A DNA stretch of 11,041 nt from NCBI GenBank assembly GCA_023388675.1, contig JAEWFU010000283.1, positions 1 to 11,041 of the forward strand, in the 5' to 3' direction. The stretch comes from Pseudomonadota bacterium (GTDB lineage: Bacteria; Pseudomonadota; Alphaproteobacteria; Rhizobiales; Rhizobiaceae). The notes under the pieces were generated by a model. The model was not told the DNA's origin. It searched no databases and worked only from the letters and a program-made list of their open reading frames with translations. Position numbers and translations under genes: made by a program. Shown piece after piece: positions 1 to 6,428 of this stretch (the stretch's first letter is position 1; every line of letters begins with the position of its first letter).

Positions 1-2
1 TT

Positions 3-704
3 TTCCGCAATGACATGGGTTTCGGGGGCAATAACGGGCTTACGGATTTCAAGGACATCCTCGGTTATCCGATTCAGGCCACGGGCACCCGGGCAACACT
101 TTTTGCGATCACTGCGCTGGCGCTTGCCGCCTCGCTCCTGATCTGTTCGGCGATCACCCGGTCCAAGCTCGGCAAGGTCATGGTCGCGGTGCGCGATGCG
201 GAAAGCCGGACCCGATTCATCGGCTATCGGCCCGAATATGTGAAGCTGTTCGCCTTCGTTGTCTCGGCGGTCATCGCCGGTATTGCCGGCGCGCTCTATG
301 TGCCGCAGGTCGGCATCATCAACCCCGGTGAGTTTGCCCCTGCCAATTCGATCGAGGTGGTGGTCTGGACCGCGATCGGCGGGCGCGGCACGCTTTTCGG
401 CCCGATCATCGGCGCCGTACTCGTCAACTACGCAAAGTCGTGGTTCACGGCTGCCTATCCGGAACTTTGGCTGTTCGCGCTTGGCGGTCTGTTCGTCGCG
501 GTCACACTCTTCCTGCCCCGCGGCATCGTCGGTGCCATCGGGCAATTGCGTCAGTATTGGCGCAGCCGCAGCGCACGAGATGAAGGCGGCGCACCTCCCG
601 AGATCCCCGAAACGGAACAGGTGGCGGCGGAAAAGACCGTTCGCGCCCGTTCGACCGCCGCGTCCCCCGTCCTGGGGGCAGCCAAACCACAGCCGGCGGA
701 GTAG
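3..704 (+). CDS. urtC: Urea ABC transporter permease UrtC (3' part, start lies before the window)
   Basis: Inner-membrane permease subunit of the Urt urea uptake transporter (branched-chain amino-acid/HAAT-type ABC family). It pairs with UrtB to form the channel, fed by the periplasmic binding protein UrtA and powered by UrtD and UrtE. The reading frame is already open at base 3 and reads FRNDMGFGGNNGLTDF, a motif typical of UrtC, so the ATG at 15 is internal and the true start is upstream. About 234 residues remain. Four hydrophobic segments are visible (around GTRATLFAITALALAASLLI, YVKLFAFVVSAVIAGIAGAL, the GGRGTLFGPIIGAVLV loop/helix, and LWLFALGGLFVAVTLFL). The GGRGTLFGPIIGA stretch is the conserved LivM/UrtC signature. 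The C-terminus carries a charged Pro/Ala-rich cytoplasmic tail of about 50 residues, longer than the core family needs. The stop lies 3 bp before urtD. Family identity is firm; the urea substrate is inferred from the UrtC/D/E set. Confidence 0.95.
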   Translation, partial: FRNDMGFGGNNGLTDFKDILGYPIQATGTRATLFAITALALAASLLICSAITRSKLGKVMVAVRDAESRTRFIGYRPEYVKLFAFVVSAVIAGIAGALYVPQVGIINPGEFAPANSIEVVVWTAIGGRGTLFGPIIGAVLVNYAKSWFTAAYPELWLFALGGLFVAVTLFLPRGIVGAIGQLRQYWRSRSARDEGGAPPEIPETEQVAAEKTVRARSTAASPVLGAAKPQPAE

Positions 705-707
705 ACC

Positions 708-1454
708 ATGCCACGCACGGACACGATCCTCTATCTCGACGGTGTGTCGGTCGCTTTCGACGGTTTCAAGGCGATCAACAACCTTTCGCTGGTGCTCGAC
801 AAGGGCGAGATGCGCGCGATCATCGGCCCCAACGGCGCCGGCAAGACGACGATGATGGACATCATCACCGGCAAAACGAAGCCGGATACGGGCGAAGTCT
901 TCTTCAACGGTAGCATCGACCTGACCAGGCATGACGAGGCCGACATCGCGACGATGGGGATCGGACGGAAATTCCAGAAACCCACCGTCTTCGAGAGCCA
1001 TACCGTCGAGGACAATTTGCTGCTTGCCCTCAAGGGAGGGCGCGGCATTTTCCCCACGCTCTTCCACCGCAAATCGAACGAGGAAGAAGAGCGCATCGGC
1101 GAGATCCTCGCCACGATCCGCCTTGATGGTCGCCGTAGCGATTTTGCCGAGAACCTGTCGCACGGCCAGAAGCAGTGGCTTGAGATCGGCATGCTGCTCG
1201 CTCAGGACCCGAAGCTGCTTCTGGTCGATGAGCCCGTCGCCGGCATGACCGATGCTGAGACCGCTGAGACCGCCCGTTTGCTGCGGGAGATCGCGCTTAC
1301 GCATTCCGTCGTCGTCGTCGAGCACGACATGCAGTTCGTGCGGGAGCTCGACGTCAAGGTCACCTGCCTGCACGAAGGGTCCGTGCTGTCGGAAGGTTCG
1401 CTCGATTTCGTGTCGTCCGACGAGCGCGTGGTCGAGGTCTATCTGGGGAGATGA
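708..1454 (+). CDS. urtD: Urea ABC transporter ATP-binding protein UrtD
   Basis: Cytoplasmic ATPase subunit (248 aa, normal family length) that energises urea import with UrtE. It has a full nucleotide-binding domain: Walker A GPNGAGKTT at residues 40-48, a Q-loop in the region RKFQKPTVFE, the ABC signature as LSHGQKQWLEIGM starting at residue 150 (the H in place of the second G and the following QWLEIGM are typical of UrtD/LivG-type proteins), Walker B LLLVDEP with D174 and E175, and the H-loop histidine at H206 (VVVVEHDM). The motif EPVAGMTDAET after Walker B is characteristic of UrtD. The ATG follows the urtC stop by 3 bp, with a CGGAG-like ribosome binding site inside the urtC end, so the genes are co-transcribed. 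The stop overlaps an ATG (ATGA) at the urtE junction. Confidence 0.96.
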   Translation: MPRTDTILYLDGVSVAFDGFKAINNLSLVLDKGEMRAIIGPNGAGKTTMMDIITGKTKPDTGEVFFNGSIDLTRHDEADIATMGIGRKFQKPTVFESHTVEDNLLLALKGGRGIFPTLFHRKSNEEEERIGEILATIRLDGRRSDFAENLSHGQKQWLEIGMLLAQDPKLLLVDEPVAGMTDAETAETARLLREIALTHSVVVVEHDMQFVRELDVKVTCLHEGSVLSEGSLDFVSSDERVVEVYLGR

Positions 1455-1456
1455 GC

Positions 1457-2152
1457 ATGCTTGCCGTCCAGGACGCCACCCTTCACTACGGCGCCGCGCA
1501 GGCGCTGCGTGGCGTATCCCTCGACGTCGAACAGGGCAGGATTACCTGTGTCCTGGGCCGCAACGGCGTCGGCAAGACCACTCTTCTTCGGGCCATCGTC
1601 GGCCACCATCCGCTCAGTAGCGGTTCCATTTCCTTAGAGGGGAAGATGCTCGGCCGGAGCGCGGCGTACGATCGCGCCCGGTCGGGTATCGCTTTCGTGC
1701 CGCAGGGGCGAGAAATATTCCCGCTGCTGACGGTGCGCGAAAATCTCGAAACCGGCTTCGCACCGCTGAAACGGAGCGAGCGCAGTATTCCCGACCACGT
1801 CTTCGAACTTTTCCCGGTGCTGAAGGAAATGCTCGGACGGCGGGGAGGGGACCTCTCGGGCGGCCAACAACAGCAGCTTGCCATTGGCCGGGCACTGGTG
1901 ATGCGTCCTAAACTGCTGGTGCTCGACGAGCCGACGGAGGGTATTCAACCGTCGATCATCAAGGATATCGGGCGCGCGATCACCTATCTGCGAGACACGG
2001 TGGGGCTGACGATCCTGCTTGTCGAGCAATATCTCGATTTTTGCCGGGAACTCGCCGACCACGTCGCGATCATGGATCGGGGCCAGATCGTCTATTCGGG
2101 CGCTGCGTCCGGACTGGAAGACCCGGACGTGCGCCGTCATCTGATGCTCTGA
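1457..2152 (+). CDS. urtE: Urea ABC transporter ATP-binding protein UrtE
   Basis: Second cytoplasmic ATPase of the Urt transporter (LivF-type, 231 aa). It has Walker A GRNGVGKTT (residues 34-42), a Q-loop in AFVPQGREIFP, the ABC signature LSGGQQQQLAIGRAL (133 onward), and Walker B LLVLDEPTEGIQPSII, where the EGIQPS run is typical of UrtE. The H-loop position reads VEQ rather than VEH, as in LivF/UrtE proteins. Start choice: an ATG at 1451 overlaps the urtD stop (ATGA), but the GGGGAG Shine-Dalgarno at 1445-1450 abuts it with no spacing. The same site lies 6 nt from the ATG at 1457, and the protein then begins MLAVQDATLHYG as relatives do, so 1457 is preferred; 1451 would add only two residues. 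This is the last gene of the urt operon; a strong hairpin follows. Confidence 0.95.
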   Translation: MLAVQDATLHYGAAQALRGVSLDVEQGRITCVLGRNGVGKTTLLRAIVGHHPLSSGSISLEGKMLGRSAAYDRARSGIAFVPQGREIFPLLTVRENLETGFAPLKRSERSIPDHVFELFPVLKEMLGRRGGDLSGGQQQQLAIGRALVMRPKLLVLDEPTEGIQPSIIKDIGRAITYLRDTVGLTILLVEQYLDFCRELADHVAIMDRGQIVYSGAASGLEDPDVRRHLML

Positions 2153-2191
2153 GCTTTCCGAAACTGGAAACGGGATCGCTTGCGTGCTGCT

Positions 2192-2241
2192 GGAGCAGCG
2201 GGCGTTCTAACGAACGCAACTCCGCTGCTCCTGCTTCGTTT
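2192..2241 (+). terminator. Two-part hairpin after urtE, probable transcription terminator
   Basis: A perfect 10-bp inverted repeat (GGAGCAGCGG at 2192-2201, CCGCTGCTCC at 2222-2231) encloses a second perfect stem (GCGTTC at 2202-2207, GAACGC at 2212-2217, loop TAAC). The two stems stack with only AACT bulged on the 3' side. A pyrimidine-rich stretch (TGCTTCGTTTTCC) follows. It lies 40 bp after the urtE stop and between convergent genes, so it fits as a terminator of the urt operon and may also work from the minus strand. The T-run is weak, so Rho-independent function is an inference. Confidence 0.6.
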
Positions 2242-2293
2242 TCCTAGCCGCATTTGTGCGACGCCAGACGATTCCGGCTGGCTGCAAAGTGCT

Positions 2294-2539
2294 CTAGCTG
2301 TCGGCGGGGGAAGTCTGGTTCACTTCAAGCGAGATGCGCGTTTGCAGAAGCACTTCGGCTTCTCCTCGCACGTCGATCGCCAGTTCAAGCCTTTCGGGTC
2401 CCGCGGCCTTTTCGCGGGCCATATCGAGCAAGGCGATGATCGCCGTTTGCCTGGCATCTTCGAGGCTTGCGAACTCATGCCCGGAATCGTCCATGAGCAC
2501 GTCATCGCCGCTTCACGTGTCGAAGTAGAAATGCGGCAT
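2294..2539 (-). pseudogene. DUF6894-type small protein gene interrupted by an in-frame TGA
   Basis: Read on the minus strand from the ATG at 2539 the frame gives MPHFYFDT, then TGA (2513-2515), then SGDDVLMDDSGHEF and on to a stop at 2294-2296. The beginning MPxFYFD and the later GxxLxDxxGxExxSLEDAR pattern match the DUF6894 family of ~80-aa proteins common in rhizobia, whose function I do not know. Without the TGA the product would be 81 aa, a normal length. A single C-to-T change (CGA to TGA) would explain the stop. A GGGGAAA ribosome-binding-like stretch precedes the ATG at 2539, which supports that as the ancestral start. A shorter product from the GTG at 2500 (68 aa) or ATG at 2494 is possible but would lose the conserved first strand. 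The gene converges on urtE. Confidence 0.65.
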
Positions 2540-2590
2540 ATCCGTTTCCCCAAAACAATCTCGAACAAGCCAAAGCCTGCCGGATTAACC

Positions 2591-2610
2591 CCAGACATTC
2601 ATCTGTCAGG
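2591..2610. promoter_or_regulatory. Imperfect 20-bp palindrome upstream of the DUF6894 gene
   Basis: CCAGACA and TGTCAGG flank a 6-bp centre (TTCATC). GACA/TGTC and the outer CC/GG pair perfectly, with only an A/A mismatch between them. It sits about 50 bp upstream of the ancestral ATG at 2539, a position suited to an operator or to a hairpin in the leader. The binding protein is unknown. Confidence 0.3.
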
Positions 2611-2736
2611 TTCGTTCAAGGATGGACACCCCGCCTCCGATCCCGTGGGAATTGAACCATCGCAAGGCAGCCTTTGCAAGAATTTTTCACTGTCTCGAAT
2701 GCCGCAGAAGTGGATAAATCGCGGCCGTCACGGCGG

Positions 2737-5103
2737 CTAACCCTGGCTGTTTGTCGCCATTGCGGACCGGTAGTCCAGATATCGGCTGAACGCCGTGACG
2801 AGATGGTAAAGTATGCTGGCCGGCACCTCCTTCGCCACCGGCGTACCGTCCTCGGCGATGCGGTCCAACCAAAGACCTGATTTTGCTGGTGATAGATGGT
2901 GTCGGAAGAGACGTTCCATGCGTTCTTCCACCTCGGTTGAGAGCTGGAGTTCGCCTGCCTGGTCGAGGGCGATCGCCGCCTTGACGGCTTCCGCCTGCGG
3001 CCAGCTGCGCGAAAGCCGGTCTATCGGCTTTCCATGGCGCGTCACGGCGCCGAAAGCCAAGCCAGTGAGGCGATTGGTTCCGCCTCCGAGCGCGGAGCAG
3101 TAAATCTTGTATGCGGCGCGTGACTGGTCTTTCCAGTCCGAGCATGCTGCCAGTTCGCTGAGCAATGCGGACCACTCGAAGTGATGGCCGGGTTCGGTCC
3201 AATCACCCTGCTCGCCCGACATCGGGCGCCACGACGCATCGTAATATTCGCCGACAGTCCACGTATCGCCGTCGAAAAAATGCTCGTTGAAGAGATCGCC
3301 GATCGCCGAGGCCCGCTTCAACCAGCAGTCCTCGCCGGTGGCCTTGTGCCAGGCGAGAAAAGCCTCCAGCAGGTGCATGTGCGGGTTGGCCCGCCGTGGC
3401 AGCGTGCCGGAATCGTCCTCGCGGAAGCCCCCGGCGTGTCGATCGGCGAGCACGCTATCGACATATGCCATGGTTTCATCGGCCAGGCCTCGAGCCTCGG
3501 CAAAACCGCACCTGTAGGCATGGGCCAGCGCGAGAAGCATGCAGGCCTGATCGTAAGCATCGCCGGTAGCGTCGAGAACCGCGCCTGCGGGATCAAGAAG
3601 CTTGACCCAGCCGCCGTCCGTGCGACGGCCGTGGACGCACAGGAAATCCAGCCCGTGGGCGACGAGTTCGTGCGCGTCTGCATGCCATCCGCGCCTAGCG
3701 GCGACGGCAAAGGAATAGACCTGCCGCGCCATGGTGCGCATGCGTTTGGGCTTTGCAAGAGGCGTACCGTCCGTGCCAAGCGCTTCGTGGAAGCCTCCGT
3801 GAAGCCGGTCGACCCCGTGAAGGCTCCAAAATGGTAGCGCCTCGTCCCTCAGCCAGCGCCGGCACCGCAGCCGCATTCGAGACGACGAAGCCTCCGTTCC
3901 GATCTGCGGGGGGGAGCGCAACTCCCTGCGAGCTTGCTGCTCCAGCCGCTCGGCGATCAGACGCACGTCCTGGACGCGGGACGTTCTGGCCACCAGCGTG
4001 GCATCGGCCGTCGTTACCACGGTGATGCCCTCAAGGCCGATGGTTGTCACGAGATGACCGTCGCTGCGGATGTAGGAGTTGTGGCAATCCTGGGTGACGA
4101 CATCGCCTATGACGACGTTGCCGCTGGCATCTGCATCACCGAGCGTGAACAGCGCTTCCCACGACCCAACGTCGCTCCACAGGAAGCGCGCCTCCACAAC
4201 CGCTATGTCAGGAAAGCGCTCGAGCACCCCATGATCCACGGAAATGGGCGGAATGGTCGCGAACAGCTTTTGCGGCAGCAGTGTCGACCTGCCCCGCGTC
4301 GCCGCGGCCTCATAGGCTTGCCCGACCCGGTCCCATATCGCGGGTTGCAGCTTCTCGAAAGCATCGCGGATGGCCGATGCCCTGCCCAGGATGATGCCCG
4401 CATTCCAGAGGTAGTTACCGTCGGCCACGAAAGCAGCCGCCTTTGCCTCATCCGGCTTTTCCACGAAACGCAGGAAACGGGGCTGCCGCCCGTCGACGGC
4501 TCTCTCGGTCTGGATGTAGCCGTATCCGGTTTCGGGGCGTGTCGGCTTTACGCCGAATACGACGAGCTTGCCCTCGCATGCGGCGTCCATTCCGTCGGCG
4601 ACGGTCTCCCAGAAAAGGTTGTTCGGCCCGATCTCGTGGTCCGCGGGCACCACGAGCATCAAGGGGTCGCGATCCTCTTCGGCAAGCGCGTGCCTTGCAG
4701 CTATTGCAACGGAGGCTGCGGTGTTCTTCGGCATTGGTTCCAGGATGACCCGGCATGTTGCGGGGTCATGCGGCTCGACAGCTTCCAGAAGCGCCCTTTC
4801 ATGCTCCGCCGAACCGATGACGACGATGGCCGTATCGGCCTCGTTGCCCGCCCGCATCCTGTCGAGTGTCTTGGCGAGCATCGATTTGCCGCCGGTCAGT
4901 GTCTGGAATTGTTTTGGGCGGTCGCGGCGCGATAAAGGCCACAGGCGCGACCCGCTGCCACCGCAGAGTATGCATGCGACGACCGCATCCGAAGCAGCGA
5001 GCGAACGTTTGCCGATCAGCTGCCGTGAACGGCGTTTCAGCTTCGCTGTATCCAGTGCGGGCGCGATCGTCGTTTCGGCACCCGTCGATGTAGCATGGTT
5101 CAT
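2737..5103 (-). CDS. Fusion enzyme: mannose-1-phosphate guanylyltransferase + AGE-family epimerase/isomerase
   Basis: A 788-aa cytoplasmic enzyme with two domains. Residues ~40-390 are a mannose-1-phosphate guanylyltransferase (GTP + Man-1-P to GDP-mannose): nucleotidyl signature GGSGSRLWPLSR (48-59) with RPKQF (62-66), VVPADHE (151-157), FVEKPDE (213-219), NAGI (234-237), VDHGVLE (289-295) and WSDVGSW (309-315). Residues ~408-788 are an N-acylglucosamine 2-epimerase (AGE, alpha/alpha-barrel) domain: RTMARQVYSF near 456, NPHMHLLEA near 573, GHHFEW near 639 with a candidate catalytic His, WPQAEA near 701 and YH at 766-767, the last equivalent to the C-terminal catalytic His of this fold. Classical ManC/AlgA proteins instead carry a cupin phosphomannose isomerase at this end, so by analogy the AGE part probably interconverts fructose-6-P and mannose-6-P; that is inference. 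A ~40-aa basic N-terminal extension precedes the first domain. The start is supported by GGAGGGG 6 nt upstream. It is divergent from the crp-like gene. Confidence 0.9.
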   Translation of the reverse strand: MNHATSTGAETTIAPALDTAKLKRRSRQLIGKRSLAASDAVVACILCGGSGSRLWPLSRRDRPKQFQTLTGGKSMLAKTLDRMRAGNEADTAIVVIGSAEHERALLEAVEPHDPATCRVILEPMPKNTAASVAIAARHALAEEDRDPLMLVVPADHEIGPNNLFWETVADGMDAACEGKLVVFGVKPTRPETGYGYIQTERAVDGRQPRFLRFVEKPDEAKAAAFVADGNYLWNAGIILGRASAIRDAFEKLQPAIWDRVGQAYEAAATRGRSTLLPQKLFATIPPISVDHGVLERFPDIAVVEARFLWSDVGSWEALFTLGDADASGNVVIGDVVTQDCHNSYIRSDGHLVTTIGLEGITVVTTADATLVARTSRVQDVRLIAERLEQQARRELRSPPQIGTEASSSRMRLRCRRWLRDEALPFWSLHGVDRLHGGFHEALGTDGTPLAKPKRMRTMARQVYSFAVAARRGWHADAHELVAHGLDFLCVHGRRTDGGWVKLLDPAGAVLDATGDAYDQACMLLALAHAYRCGFAEARGLADETMAYVDSVLADRHAGGFREDDSGTLPRRANPHMHLLEAFLAWHKATGEDCWLKRASAIGDLFNEHFFDGDTWTVGEYYDASWRPMSGEQGDWTEPGHHFEWSALLSELAACSDWKDQSRAAYKIYCSALGGGTNRLTGLAFGAVTRHGKPIDRLSRSWPQAEAVKAAIALDQAGELQLSTEVEERMERLFRHHLSPAKSGLWLDRIAEDGTPVAKEVPASILYHLVTAFSRYLDYRSAMATNSQG

Positions 5104-5204
5104 TGTCAGCCCCTCCGCGCTTGCCAGACAATGAGACTGCGTCTTCGCGAGTGCGTGGGGAACCTAAATCAAAGCCTGAACACTAACGATCGCGCCGTAG
5201 ATGC

Positions 5205-5222
5205 ATACCCTAATCGGGGGAT
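5205..5222. promoter_or_regulatory. CCC/GGG dyad, candidate operator in the divergent promoter region
   Basis: ATACCC followed by TAATCG and GGGGAT forms an imperfect inverted repeat with a single A/C mismatch. It is 102 bp upstream of the fusion-enzyme start and about 290 bp upstream of the preferred regulator start, and 49 bp upstream of the small ORF. It is a plausible protein-binding site but weak on sequence alone. Confidence 0.25.
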
Positions 5223-5270
5223 GTGAGTGGTGGTCCAGGCGTGTATCCAATCTTTATGGAGGCTTGTACC

Positions 5271-5447
5271 ATGCTCAAAAATCCATCGATCAGGAAGTGC
5301 ACGTCTTTGAATTGCTTGGCCGTGCCACCAAAACCCAAACCGGGAACGGTTTATTCTCGAATGTTGACGACAGAAAAAGATGTCACGGCATTTGACGTTA
5401 AGCAAACAGTTTCCGGCGAACTACCGCTATGGGGAACTTTGTCCTGA
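5271..5447 (+). CDS. Possible small protein or leader peptide, 58 aa
   Basis: Begins at an ATG 8 nt after a good GGAGG ribosome binding site (5258-5262) and ends with TGA at 5445-5447. The product starts MLKNPSIRKCTSLNCLAV and has two Cys (positions 10 and 15) and a PPKPKP stretch; I recognise no family. No signal peptide or membrane segment is evident. Its third-position GC is only about one half, unlike the strongly GC-biased neighbours, so it may be non-coding sequence with a chance ribosome binding site. The stop is 10 bp before an in-frame ATG (5458) of the Crp/Fnr gene, an arrangement that would suit a leader peptide coupled to the regulator. Real translation is uncertain. Confidence 0.3.
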   Translation: MLKNPSIRKCTSLNCLAVPPKPKPGTVYSRMLTTEKDVTAFDVKQTVSGELPLWGTLS

Positions 5448-5496
5448 CGAGGCAATTATGTATTATTCACGTCAGGGTGGAAGGGGCGTTTCTCGT

Positions 5497-6216
5497 ATGT
5501 CGACTGCCGACATCCATGCCGCCCTGCTGGAAAATCCGGCCTTTGCCGGATTTACAATCAGCCAGCAGGGGCTGAAGGATCTGGAACCATTTGGCTTCAT
5601 GCCAAAGCGTTATGCAGCGCATGGGACGATTGCGCCGCTGGGCGAAGAAAGACATCGGGTCAGGATAATTCAATCGGGGTGGTCGCGTATCGAGAAGTTC
5701 GTCGGCGAGGGCGAGCGACAGATCATCGACTTCCCCATCAAGGGCGACATCATAGGCCTTACCGGGGACAATCGCATGGCCGGTTTCTCGGTGACCGCCG
5801 TCACCGACGTTATTGTTTTCGAGTCCAGACCGGGTTTCGCGATGGAGCGTCTGGATGCCAACTCGCCACTCGACCGCGTATTGCTGAACGCTGCCGGGCG
5901 CCGGCTGGCCATCATGTGCGAGCATATGGTCAATCTGGGTCGTCGCAGTGTTCTGGGACGGATATCCCATCTCGTGCTGGAGCTCGGGTCGCGCGTTACC
6001 GGGAAGAGACCTGGTGAAATACGACATTACAACTGCCCGCTGACACAGAATGACCTGGCCGACGCGGTCGGTCTCACGCCGATCCATCTCAACCGCAAAC
6101 TGCGAGAACTGCGGGAAGAGGAGTTGCTCTCTTTCCGGCAGGGGACCGTCGAGTTTCTCGACGTGGAACGGCTGATCGAACTGGCCGACTTCGATCACAG
6201 ATACCTTAGGGTATGA
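5497..6216 (+). CDS. Crp/Fnr-family transcriptional regulator
   Basis: A 239-aa DNA-binding regulator in the usual family size range. Residues ~15-140 form the cyclic-nucleotide-binding-like beta barrel (FMPKRYAAHGTIAPLGEERHRV, then GEGERQIIDFPIKGDIIGL, which fits the barrel's PxGxxxGL-type loop). A dimerisation helix follows, then a C-terminal winged helix with LTQNDLADAVGLTPIHLNRKLREL (recognition helix TPIHLNRKL). The PIHLNR form is typical of a rhizobial subgroup. It lacks the ExxSR of FNR and the RETVGR of CRP, so its target site cannot be read from those. No FNR-type N-terminal Cys cluster exists (Cys only in IMCEHM and HYNCPL), so Fe-S oxygen sensing is unlikely. Start choice: the frame is open to an ATG at 5380, but that has a poor ribosome binding site. 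ATGs at 5458 (GAGG, 5-nt spacing) and 5497 (GGAAGGGG upstream) are better, and 5497 gives the usual family N-terminus. Likely regulates the adjacent polysaccharide genes. Confidence 0.88.
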   Translation: MSTADIHAALLENPAFAGFTISQQGLKDLEPFGFMPKRYAAHGTIAPLGEERHRVRIIQSGWSRIEKFVGEGERQIIDFPIKGDIIGLTGDNRMAGFSVTAVTDVIVFESRPGFAMERLDANSPLDRVLLNAAGRRLAIMCEHMVNLGRRSVLGRISHLVLELGSRVTGKRPGEIRHYNCPLTQNDLADAVGLTPIHLNRKLRELREEELLSFRQGTVEFLDVERLIELADFDHRYLRV

Positions 6217-6246
6217 AGTATCACCCAAAGGTTGGTGGTTTGCCTA

Positions 6247-6302
6247 TCACCAATGATGAGGGTTATTCAGTGGTCGTTCAGTAGCCGTATTGCCATTGGT
6301 GA
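6247..6302. repeat. 9-bp inverted repeat TCACCAATG / CATTGGTGA with related boxes
   Basis: TCACCAATG at 6247-6255 is matched by its exact complement at 6294-6302, 38 bp away. A further TTGGTG lies at 6232-6237, which can also pair with CACCAA at 6248-6253 as a hairpin just after the crp-like stop, and an ATTGGTG lies at 6535-6541 just before the next gene. The between-arm segment also carries a TTCAGT direct repeat (6265 and 6276). It could be a set of operators for one regulator or an mRNA 3' structure of the crp-like gene. Confidence 0.4.
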
Positions 6303-6414
6303 GCATCGACCTTTGTTAGTCTCCGAAAGAGAACAAACTTTGTGAATACCAACGCCAATGTTTGCGAATAATGTTCATTTTTCCTGATTTTTAGAATGAA
6401 ATTGTGAGATTCAC

Positions 6415-6428
6415 TTAATCCTAATCAA
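6415..6428. promoter_or_regulatory. FNR/FixK-like box (TTAAT-N4-ATCAA)
   Basis: The sequence TTAAT-CCTA-ATCAA differs from the FNR/FixK consensus TTGAT-N4-ATCAA at one position. It lies about 140 bp before the LuxR-type start and about 200 bp after the crp-like gene. The Crp/Fnr protein next door lacks the FNR recognition residues, so the binder could be another FixK/FnrN-type protein of the cell. A single near-match in A+T-rich DNA may be chance. Confidence 0.3.

Larger units (their letters stand above)
5104..5496. other. Divergent regulatory region between the guanylyltransferase fusion and the Crp/Fnr gene
   Basis: A 393-bp region that must hold the minus-strand promoter for the fusion enzyme and the plus-strand promoter for the regulator. 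It is clearly richer in A+T than the flanking genes from about 5160 to 5460. A dyad reading ATACCC-N6-GGGGAT (5205-5222, one mismatch) sits roughly midway and could be a shared operator. Two TTGACG hexamers (5364-5369 and 5392-5397) resemble -35 elements, but neither has a convincing -10 at 16-18 bp, so I do not call promoters. A possible small ORF (5271-5447) lies inside. Confidence 0.5.

Noticed and set aside
2640..2680. GGTTCAATTCCC on the minus strand, resembling a tRNA T-arm and possible attachment site
   Set aside because: The flanking bases do not form the T-stem, no acceptor or anticodon arm can be drawn, and no integrase is nearby.
2660..2690. GCAAGG-CAG-CCTTTGC hairpin followed by ATTTTT as a terminator
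   Set aside because: The stem is short and interrupted, the T-run is several bases away, and no plus-strand transcript is expected there.
3934..4935. A 333-codon open frame on the plus strand inside the guanylyltransferase-AGE gene
   Set aside because: It is antisense to the conserved guanylyltransferase domain, has no recognisable motif and no suitable ribosome binding site.
5380..5496. Longest possible N-terminus of the Crp/Fnr regulator
   Set aside because: The ATG at 5380 has only an A-rich stretch upstream, lies in A+T-rich intergenic-like DNA, overlaps a possible small ORF, and adds 39 residues beyond the usual family start.
5204..6215. CATACCCTAA (5204-5213) and TTAGGGTATG (6206-6215) as a 10-bp inverted repeat flanking the Crp/Fnr gene, suggesting a mobile unit
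   Set aside because: Exact 10-bp inverted matches are expected by chance many times in 11 kb. One copy is inside the coding end, and no transposase or target duplication is seen.
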